DNA of 28,275 nt from Tubiluchus corallicola (lineage: Eukaryota; Priapulida; Priapulimorpha; Priapulimorphida; Tubiluchidae), in assembly GCA_030141605.1 (NCBI GenBank), contig JAQGDQ010001713.1, forward strand, positions 1-28,275. The letters run 5' to 3'. Positions 20,692-28,275 of the stretch are shown piece after piece. Positions within the stretch are counted from its first letter, which is position 1; each line of letters begins with the position of its first letter. The translations under genes were made by a program, and so were the position numbers. Below the pieces are notes generated by a model. That model was given only the letters and a program-made list of their open reading frames with translations, searched no databases and was not told the DNA's origin.

Positions 20692-21354
20692 TACCAGTAG
20701 TTTTTTGGTGATAACGGTTTGTTTACTGGTTGTTACTGGATTTTATGACTGAGTGGCCTAAAATTGTGCTTAATGTATTTACGTGAATTGTTTACGTTTT
20801 GAAATCGTTTCCTGTTTGTAGCACAATACAGTATTTTGCTATATAGTTGCGTTAAACTAGAGCTTTGCGTACAGACCCAGGAAGCCAAATTTATTACTTT
20901 CGTTAACTGTATAGGACAAATTTGTTGATATTTTCAGTCCAAATATGTTCTTGATTTATTGGCTTAGAAGTTTGCTGTAATTGAAAAGCCTACAGCTCGC
21001 AATTCTATGTAGGGAATTTCCAGTAGTTCCATACTTATAAAATTTTGAGACTGTTTGTAGAGCATTTTTTAGTTTTCCTTGAGGTTGGGGTTGAGTGCCC
21101 ATAATTTAGCTCGCCCGCTATTGTTCTTTTTCTTGAATTATTTCTGCTCTCTTGAGTGCGGCGCACATACGAGTCGTATGCTACTGACAGTAGGCAGAAT
21201 ATACTTTTCGTACGGATATTAATTATGCGCGACCTTTCAAGCGGTGGTTGACATTATGCATGACTGTTTGATAATTTTTTGGTGTACATACGCGCAAGTG
21301 TGATTAAAGTGATCTTATTTGTTTATAAGTTGTCATTCTGCGTTTTCATGCAGA
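20692..21354 (+). other. Untranslated leader of the retrotransposon
   Basis: 663 nt between the primer site and the gag ATG. No long frame is present. It would contain the packaging signal, but no motif is recognisable. Confidence 0.6.
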
Positions 21355-24300
21355 ATGGCTGAGGCAACTATTTACAACAAGACACAGTTGAATAAAATGA
21401 AAAAAGATGAACTTTCCAGGGTAGCAAGCACACTTCATTTACTTGTCGATGTTACGCATGTCAGTAAGCAAGAATTAATTGAACATATAATTAAAGCGCA
21501 ACAGCATATTCTTAAAATGCAACAAGTTCCTCTACAGGGAAAAACATTTATTAATTCTGATAAAACTGACACATTGCATGATACATCAATTAGATCTCCT
21601 GGTTCTGTTGCTGAACGAATTATAGAATCTTCCAAAATTAGCCAGGCTAGTACACCTCTTCAAAGTGTTAAGCCAAAAGATCCTTTGTCTACTACTTGGC
21701 TAGAGATTTCCCAGTCAGGGAAAGGTGTTGGTATTGAAGAAGGTGCTCTTAAACCTCCACAAAATGTTATTCCTACCTCCAGTGGATGGGGTAATGATAA
21801 ACAGTGTGGTATTTCTGGGTTTTCTCTTGAGAATCTTCAAGGTATGAATCCCGATTTGGTTCGTGACATTTTGCAGCATGAAAAAGAACAAGGTGAACGT
21901 GCTGAGCGCATGCGCAAGGAAGAGATGGAATTTGAGTTAAGGAAATTAGAACTTTTAAACAGAAGTGCGGCTTTGACAAATACTTCTGTTGTACCTACCA
22001 ACCCATTTAATAGAATGAAAGTCCGAGGTTTTCGTGAATCGTCTGATGACATTCAGAGATATTTGAATTGGTTTGAATCATGTGCTACATCTAATGATAT
22101 TCCCGAGGCAAATTGGTCTGCCCTTTTAGGTCCTGCTTTATCTGGCCGAGCTGCTGACGCATATCAGCAAATACCTAAGGAGCATATTAAAGATTATTCT
22201 TATGTAAGGAAGTCTCTTTTAGCTGCTTACATTTTAACAACAGATGCTTACCGGAAACGCTTTAGGGCTCTTACTAAGGGTCACAACGAAACATGTCATC
22301 AGTATTGGTTAAAAGTGGTTCGTGCATTAACCGATTTCTGTGAAGCAATTAATGCTGTTGATTCCTATTCCAAGCTTTTTGAAGCCATGGCTATGGAACA
22401 GTTTATGGATAATTTAACATCTGATGTCCGCACATGGCTAAAAAGACACGAATTTGAGAATGGTCTTGAAATGGCCATGGAAGCTGACAAATTTATTAGC
22501 TCCAAGGAGGTTGACTCTAGGAATCACTCTTTTACTCCTTGGAAAACAGGGAAATTTTCTCAGAAACAACCTTACAATAACAATACCTTAGTAAACGTTT
22601 CTGATAATAAACTTGATGACAAACAGAAGATAGTTTGTTATAAATGTGGTAAGCCTGGTCACAGAAGACCAGAGTGCCAAGCATCACAGCGTAACAATCA
22701 CCAAAATAACAATGGGCAAAATGCAACTAATACTGTTAACAAGGCAAACAAAACCAGCAGAAATAAAACTGGGACTCCGGTTAAGACTTTGTTTGGTAGT
22801 TGTGATCATGAATCAACATACACTAGTTCTAACAAACTTCAAGACATTCCAGTTAATAATATACCGTTTATGTTTGAGGCTCTTGTGAATGACATTCCTG
22901 TTTTGGGGCAAAGAGACAGTGGTGCCACAGTTTCTATGATCCACCCACGTTTTGTTGATAAAGATCAGTATCTGAAGTCTGACCCTAAACCTGTTAGATG
23001 TGTGCATGGTCATGTCGAGCCATGTCGTACAGCAGAGATTAAAGTTGTAGGTCCTAACTTCGCTGGTTGGCTTACAGTTAGTGTGATGTCTGACCTCCCA
23101 GCTGAACTTTTATTGGGCAATGATTATTTATCAACACTGAGGCCTTTTACACCTAATGATGAATCAAGCCTTCTTGAAGGCCCAGCTGATAATAATACAG
23201 AAATCTCAGACAACGAACAATTGAAATTGTCTAGCGATCCACAAATCTCTGATAGTTTTGCAGTTACACGTGCAAAAGCTGCAGAACTGCAGGCTAAAGC
23301 AGTACGTGATCAAGAGTTACATAAACAACTTGAACACAGTACATATTCTACACAAGAACATTCTAACCTAGAACAATTCAAACAAGAGCAGGCTCAGTTG
23401 ATTACTGTCTCGTTTGAACAACTCAAACAAGAACAACATAATGACCCTTCATTAGCAAACTACATTGATCACGCTACAACATTTGAAATTGCAGAGCAGA
23501 ATGGAAAAGGATATTTCCTTAAAGATGGAATGCTTTATTATCTCTGTAAGCACACTAAGGCTGGCAAACCTAGAGAACTTTTGGTTCTTCCTAAATCTCG
23601 TCGGCGCCAAGTCCTTGAAATTGCTCATGATAACAAAATGGCAGGTCACCTAGGCATTAGGAAAACAGCAGACCGTATTCTTATGGAATACATTTGGCCC
23701 AAGATAAAACACGCTGTGCGGGGTTACTGCCGTTCTTGCCCTTCATGTCAGAAAAATGGTCGTTTACAGAGAGGTGATAGGCTTCCTCTCCGTCCTTTAC
23801 CAATACCAAAGCAGCCATTTTTCCGCATTGGTATGGACATCATAGGTCCTCTTAGTCGTACTCCAGATGGGAATAAGTACGCTTTAGTGATTGTAGATCA
23901 CGCCACTCGTTATCCTGATTGCTATCCCATCCCAAATATTGAAACAACAACTATTCTAAGCAAACTGGTAGAATTTTGCTGCAGATATGGCATTCCAAAA
24001 GAAATACTGACTGATAGAGGAACTCAGTTCACTTCCAAGCTTACTCAGCAGTTGGAAGAACAGCTTGGGGTCAAAGGTATCTATACTTCTGCTTACGCCC
24101 CTTCAACCAATGGTCTTGTTGAACGATACAATTCCACACTCAAAGCCTCTATCAGAAAACTTATTCAAGATCATCCCCACCTTCCTTGGGATTTGGCTAT
24201 TCCATTCGTTCTGTTTGCCTATCGTGAAGTTCCCCAGGAATCTACTCATTACTCCCCCAATGAATTAGTTTTTGGTTACCCACTTCGGGGCCCTTTAGCT

Positions 24301-25335
24301 ATGCTGAAAGAGCGGTGGGGCTGTGAGAAACCACCTGAGCTGGAAGACGTGGATGACTATGTCTCCCGTATCATAAACACATTGGATGAAACCTTAGAGG
24401 ATGCACACAATTCTCTTAGGAGGGCTAAACTTGCTCAAAAATCTTGGTTTGATCGTGTATCTAAGCAACGTAGTTTCAATATTGGTGATAAAGTCCTTGT
24501 TCAACGGATGAAAAAGGGTAGTAAGATGGCAACTACATGGCGTGGTCCATACCCCATAGTTGACAAACTCTCTGAATGCACTTATCGAGTCAAACTAGGT
24601 AAGCCTGGAAGTAGGAGAAGCTTAAGTACATTTCATGCTAACAGACTTAAAGCTTACATTGATAGAGAAGAAGAACTTGTTCTTATGGCTCTACACAATG
24701 AAGACAGGGATGATGCTTCTATTAACTGGCAAGAAGTTGAAGAGACTTGTAACAAGATAGGTTCTGGCAAAACCGAAGCTTGTGATCTTCCAGAGTATGC
24801 ATTTTTCCCAACTGCAGTTGCCACACAATCTGTGGAGGATGTCGAATTGCCTGACTATTTATCTGAGGAAGCTAAGGAACAAATGAGGAACATATTCCAT
24901 TCATACCCCCAGATGTTTACCGATCTTCCCGGCAGAACAAAATTGGTTCAACATTACATTAACCTTCATGACAAGACCCCTGTCCAACAGCATTCTTATC
25001 GAGTACCGCAAGCTCGTTTAGATATTATACGTAAAGAAGTCAAAGATATGTTAAATTTGGGTGTCATTCGTCGTTCGGATTCGGAGTATTCATCTCCAAT
25101 GCTAGTTGTTCCCAAGCCTCCTATGGATGGCGTTAGTCAGTGGCGTCCATGTGTTGACTACAGAGCCTTGAACAAGAGAACAATATTTTCACCTTATCCA
25201 ACACCACGTCCAGACGACATGATTGATGATCTCCATGGCGCAAAGTGGATATCAACTCTAGATTTGTCAAAAGCCTATTGGCAAATTGAATACGAACTCA
25301 AAAGCCTGTTTTCGTTACACTCGGTAAGAGTTTGA
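21355..25335 (+). CDS. Gmr1-like gag-protease-integrase-RT (N-part) polyprotein, ends prematurely
   Basis: The start is the ATG at 21355 (A at -3, G at +4); the open frame extends 36 nt upstream but without an ATG. It encodes 1326 residues. Residues ~10-42 look like a SAP/Rho-N-type helical domain. Residues ~175-205 form a charged helix. Capsid runs from P217 to ~385, and its second half (from ~298) resembles a SCAN domain (RKRFR, QYW, EQFM, RTWL). The CCHC knuckle is C428-x2-C-x4-H-x4-C441. Protease has D521-S-G-A and LLGNDYL (~586). Integrase has H758-x6-H765-x29-C795-x2-C798, then D828-x58-D887-x35-E923 and a W-R-G-P-Y module from 1062. RT begins near 1166, with WRPCVDYR (1263) and the first catalytic Asp in LDLSKAYWQI (D1303). 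The frame then hits a TGA inside RT. Integrase before RT is the Gmr1 hallmark. No frameshift separates gag from pol. Confidence 0.92.
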   Translation: MAEATIYNKTQLNKMKKDELSRVASTLHLLVDVTHVSKQELIEHIIKAQQHILKMQQVPLQGKTFINSDKTDTLHDTSIRSPGSVAERIIESSKISQASTPLQSVKPKDPLSTTWLEISQSGKGVGIEEGALKPPQNVIPTSSGWGNDKQCGISGFSLENLQGMNPDLVRDILQHEKEQGERAERMRKEEMEFELRKLELLNRSAALTNTSVVPTNPFNRMKVRGFRESSDDIQRYLNWFESCATSNDIPEANWSALLGPALSGRAADAYQQIPKEHIKDYSYVRKSLLAAYILTTDAYRKRFRALTKGHNETCHQYWLKVVRALTDFCEAINAVDSYSKLFEAMAMEQFMDNLTSDVRTWLKRHEFENGLEMAMEADKFISSKEVDSRNHSFTPWKTGKFSQKQPYNNNTLVNVSDNKLDDKQKIVCYKCGKPGHRRPECQASQRNNHQNNNGQNATNTVNKANKTSRNKTGTPVKTLFGSCDHESTYTSSNKLQDIPVNNIPFMFEALVNDIPVLGQRDSGATVSMIHPRFVDKDQYLKSDPKPVRCVHGHVEPCRTAEIKVVGPNFAGWLTVSVMSDLPAELLLGNDYLSTLRPFTPNDESSLLEGPADNNTEISDNEQLKLSSDPQISDSFAVTRAKAAELQAKAVRDQELHKQLEHSTYSTQEHSNLEQFKQEQAQLITVSFEQLKQEQHNDPSLANYIDHATTFEIAEQNGKGYFLKDGMLYYLCKHTKAGKPRELLVLPKSRRRQVLEIAHDNKMAGHLGIRKTADRILMEYIWPKIKHAVRGYCRSCPSCQKNGRLQRGDRLPLRPLPIPKQPFFRIGMDIIGPLSRTPDGNKYALVIVDHATRYPDCYPIPNIETTTILSKLVEFCCRYGIPKEILTDRGTQFTSKLTQQLEEQLGVKGIYTSAYAPSTNGLVERYNSTLKASIRKLIQDHPHLPWDLAIPFVLFAYREVPQESTHYSPNELVFGYPLRGPLAMLKERWGCEKPPELEDVDDYVSRIINTLDETLEDAHNSLRRAKLAQKSWFDRVSKQRSFNIGDKVLVQRMKKGSKMATTWRGPYPIVDKLSECTYRVKLGKPGSRRSLSTFHANRLKAYIDREEELVLMALHNEDRDDASINWQEVEETCNKIGSGKTEACDLPEYAFFPTAVATQSVEDVELPDYLSEEAKEQMRNIFHSYPQMFTDLPGRTKLVQHYINLHDKTPVQQHSYRVPQARLDIIRKEVKDMLNLGVIRRSDSEYSSPMLVVPKPPMDGVSQWRPCVDYRALNKRTIFSPYPTPRPDDMIDDLHGAKWISTLDLSKAYWQIEYELKSLFSLHSVRV

Positions 25336-26211
25336 TTGTTATGTTCGGGCATGAGTTCGTCGGTTGACCGCATATTAGATCCGGTTTCATATTGTTCTAG
25401 TGGGTATATTGATGATGTTATCATTAAATCTCCAAACTGGACTGATCATTTAAAGCATGTTGATTACACACTTTACAACATTCGCAAGGCTGGAGTGACA
25501 GTTAAACCTAAAAAATGTCATTTTGCACAACAGGAAGTCGAATTCCTGGGATATGTAGTGGGGAAAAATAGACTTAAACCACAATTATCCAAAGTGGAAC
25601 GGATACGTCAATTTTTGCGCCCACAGACAAAAACGCAGGTGCACAGGTTTTTGGGTATGGTCAGTTTTTATAGGCGTTTTATCCCCCATTTTAGTAGCAT
25701 CGCTGCGCCTCTCCATGCTCTTACTGAAAAGTATGCCCCCGTCCAAGTTGAGTGGACTGAGGCCACTGAAAGTAGCTTTCATCAGCTTCAAGATGCATTA
25801 TCTTCCGAGTCCGTACTCCATTCACCAGACTTTACTAAGCCCTTTTACCTAACCACTGATGCTAGCTTTATCGGTTTAGGGGCTGTTCTGTCTCAAGATA
25901 AGGGAGACGGGTTAGCTGAAGTGCCAATAACATATATTAGTCGCAAGTTGACTCAGCCAGAGACTAGGTACTCTGTGGTGGAGCTTGAATGTTTGAGTGT
26001 AGTGTTCAGTGTTGAGAAACTAAGATACTACTTGGAAGGTCGACATTTTACTGTTCGTACTGATCAGCGCAGTTTGCTTGCATTAGATAAAATGAAAACG
26101 AAAAATCGTAGATTATGCCACTGGGCACTTAAATTGAGTGAATATGCATTTGATATAGAACATGTCCCTGGTTGTGAAAACAGAGTGGCGGATGCTCTGT
26201 CGCGTTTGTGA
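25336..26211 (+). pseudogene. RT C-part and RNase H of the same pol gene
   Basis: This is the same frame as the preceding CDS, directly after its stop codon, and it has no ATG at its start. It holds the RT catalytic YIDD box (25405-25416), the 'KKCHF…VEFLGYVV' and 'FLGMVSFYRRFIPHFS' segments, and RNase H with D in TTDAS (25858), E (25987), D in RTDQ (26062) and D near the end (26191, ADALSRL). From the first RT aspartate (25261) to the YIDD aspartate is 50 codons; related enzymes have just over 60. About a dozen codons are therefore missing, and the usual PFG…F region is disrupted. A short stretch (25311-25349) reads better in the +2 frame, showing compensating small indels. The protein could not be made from this copy as an intact polymerase. 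Confidence 0.88.
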
Positions 26212-27121
26212 TTCGAAAATGGAGAACGTTTTTTTCCCTTTCCTAGATCGCATAATATCTGATAGTCTTGCTTTTAGCGTTAAACATTGATTTTTGGCTC
26301 ACATTGAGTCACTTGACACTTTCACGATTTATATATTGATGTAATGGAATTCTTGTAGTAGTGATGTATATAGATGCTTTAGTTGATGTTTATTGTTGCT
26401 AATTCTAGCTGCACTGACGAATATGAAAATTATTTGTATTACTGTGTAGTCATTAGGTAGGTGAGAGTTTTTCTCTTACTTTATTGTTACCAAATACAAA
26501 TTACTCTTCACAATTTGCTCTTATCGTAGTCACCCTTTCTTGTATTCATATGGAAGGACGTTGAGCGATGTTTGGTTACAATTCTTGTTGTTTGTGAGAC
26601 AACATTGTTATTGTTAATCGTAGCTAGGATTTCCTGCTTTGAGGACATATCCATGTTTGAGTTGAAGCCCAGTGTGATCATTGAGCACTCACACTGTTAA
26701 AATCTGCTAGCAGTGTATTTTTAGTACCATGTACATTTAACCTTTAATGTGATTCATATAACCATTTTAGGGTATCTTCTTTCGGCTTCTCTCAGGAGAA
26801 TTTTGTGAATTGTGTTTGTGCAAGTACTTAACTTTGGTGACGTTCTTTTGAGTTATATTGTAATTTTGTAATGCAATGATTGACATTACCATTACCAATT
26901 CTTTTCATATTGGTTCAATGACCTGTCAGTTGCAATTTTTTTTTGTTTCTTTTTGTGTGTGCTATTGTATATACTTTTAATAGTAATAGAGATTTGTGAC
27001 CCCTGTTCCAATATAGTAGTTAGGATCTGTGGCATTGTGTCCATGATGTATGTATGTTGTACCAAAATGCACTCCAGATACTTTTAATACGTCCATTGGT
27101 TAAGAGTGTTACCACACTCTT
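26212..27121 (+). other. 3' non-coding region of the retrotransposon
   Basis: 910 nt after the RNase H stop. No env or accessory frame is visible in any frame, and no repeat was noticed. Confidence 0.6.
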
Positions 27122-27130
27122 GGGGGAGGG
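27122..27130 (+). promoter_or_regulatory. Polypurine tract
   Basis: gggggaggg lies 4 nt before the 3' LTR. It is the expected plus-strand primer for reverse transcription. Confidence 0.75.
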
Positions 27131-27134
27131 CTTC

Positions 27135-28275
27135 TGTGACGTCACAGACGTCCTCGTCCGTATTAAAATTATGCTAAAGTTCATTTTGTACTCCAAATAA
27201 AATATTCATTTCTTTTTTATGTTTGGGTTGGTTTTCTGTCCATCCTTTAATACCTCTCCCCTTTTCCCTGTTTGATGGCGATCTTCCTGTCACATGTCTT
27301 GAATGGTTACAGGATAATTTTCGCGCTCCTGGAAAAGCATTGAACCGTGATTTTTCCTTACTGTCGCCATTGCGGGTTTGAGCTGTTTTTTGAAGCTACG
27401 CGTTTTGTTGCAGCAGGTTTGAGGTCTCGTAACTTTTGAGATCTCATAATGAGTTCGCTAGTTTTGGTGTTCTCAGTGTAATCAAATTTCTCTGAGAGGA
27501 AACCAGACGGTTCCTAGGCAGTGTTACTAGTATGCAGGAAACTTCGTCGTGTTCGTAATCTGGCCACGTAGATCATGACGGTTGTTGGGTGGAGTTTGGA
27601 ACTGCCTAAGGAGGTTGCCTAGTTGAAGACTGGGAACGAGGAACTTTTCTCCTTTCCGCCGTCATTTGCTGACTCCTACAGTATAGGAGTAAACGGAGAC
27701 GTTTCGAGACCCTGGATCCTTGTTTCTAACACCCTGGTGGTGGAGTCTGCAATGCGTGAGCCCCAGCAGTGTGGTTTCTTGATTCTTGAGATGTGATCCT
27801 GGATAACTGGACCCACGGTATCACGACCTGAGGCTAGCCCATTGGTACAGCTGCAGCGACAATGGAACTCTTCGGTAATTATCCTCTCCTCTCTTCCTAT
27901 TATACCTGGGATGGGGTTAACTGAATTCTTGCGTTATATGTATGTATGTAAGTGATTTGTAGAAATATTATTTTTGAAATTACCACTAAATAATTTTTAC
28001 ACGTTTTTTTTTATAAACAAAGCAATAACGTTTGTTTGTCCTCCTGTTCGTCCTCGTCATTTCTAAGTACAAATTATAATGGCCTAAAATAGCATCAGTT
28101 TTAATCAAACTACTAGGACCCTCGTTAAAAAGTCTGGATAAAAACCCCTTGCCTTAAAAAAAATTAGTATTAAAAATTGTTTTTATCCACATGTGATGAA
28201 CTCTGGCGTGCTCGGATAAAGTAAAAGGCAACCCCTATTTTGCATTCCTGACAAAACTATTTATTCTTTTATACA
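27135..28275 (+). repeat. 3' LTR, truncated by window end
   Basis: Aligns without gaps to the 5' LTR at a constant offset of 7641. By eye the differences are at 27522, 27658, 27661 and 27842 (5' LTR: 19881, 20017, 20020 and 20201). The missing end should be 42 nt. Confidence 0.95.

Larger units (their letters stand above)
19494..28275 (+). mobile_element. Gmr1-like Ty3/gypsy LTR retrotransposon (3' LTR cut by window end)
   Basis: The order is 5' LTR, primer-binding site, leader, gag-protease-integrase-RT-RNaseH frame, 3' non-coding region, polypurine tract and 3' LTR. Integrase lies upstream of RT, yet RT, RNase H and integrase resemble Ty3/gypsy elements. This is the combination described for the Gmr1 group (cod Gmr1 and relatives in deuterostomes). 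LTR divergence is 4 substitutions in 1141 comparable nt, so insertion is recent. An RT lesion makes this copy defective. No env-like frame is present. The left flank is tagac; the matching right flank lies outside the window. If the two LTRs have equal length, 42 nt of the 3' LTR are missing. Confidence 0.93.

Noticed and set aside
21319-21354. Upstream extension of the gag frame from a TTG codon
   Set aside because: Animal initiation would use the ATG at 21355, which has a good context; the extension is only read-through of open frame.
21355-26211. Ty1/copia-class identity suggested by integrase-before-RT order
   Set aside because: The GPY module, YIDD RT and RNase H C-terminus (ADALSRL) look like Ty3/gypsy; the Gmr1 group explains the order.
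26212-27121. env-like gene (endogenous retrovirus)
   Set aside because: No open frame, signal peptide or membrane segment of useful length in this interval.

Overview
This is animal (metazoan) nuclear DNA, AT-rich and packed with transposons. The firmest host signal is on the minus strand. An 84-nt exon (14778-14861) encodes the start of the FERM domain of an ezrin/radixin/moesin (ERM) protein and has consensus splice sites. A matching first coding exon (MPKS) lies at 15994-16005. I recognise no further ERM exon to the left, so positions 1-14777 are probably intron 2 of this gene. Positions above 16005 would then be its 5' UTR and upstream DNA. The species cannot be named from the sequence. 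Long introns, tRNA-derived SINE-like and CR1/L2-type LINE debris, hAT and Harbinger-like MITEs and a Gmr1-type LTR element suit an invertebrate or basal deuterostome.

Layout. Positions 1-3245 form a foldback-type element: two inverted arms of more than 1.1 kb, made largely of a 39-bp tandem repeat, around a 1-kb centre. A plus-strand LINE 3' end follows at 3599-4206. Next come a hAT-like MITE (5181-5866), a tandem array of about 107 bp (5960-6585), a 440-bp GA tract (7268-7705), a weak inverted repeat (9100-9585), a second LINE 3' end (9867-10130) and a 65-bp minisatellite of about 34 copies (11809-14010). A second hAT MITE with a perfect 8-bp target duplication lies at 14242-14608.

The two ERM exons flank a 1.1-kb intron that holds a SINE-like element. 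Upstream of the gene are a Harbinger-like MITE built of 56-bp repeats (16873-17288), a 5'-truncated LINE with target duplication (17534-17820) and a minus-strand LINE 3' end (18633-19493).

That last LINE is interrupted at 19494 by a young Ty3/gypsy-class LTR retrotransposon that runs off the right edge. It has 1183-bp LTRs, with 4 differences in the 1141 nt that can be compared. It carries a Leu-tRNA-type primer site, a polypurine tract and one long gag-protease-integrase-RT-RNaseH frame. Integrase lies before reverse transcriptase, the copia-like order that defines the Gmr1 group. The frame is broken by a lesion inside RT, so this copy looks non-autonomous despite its youth.
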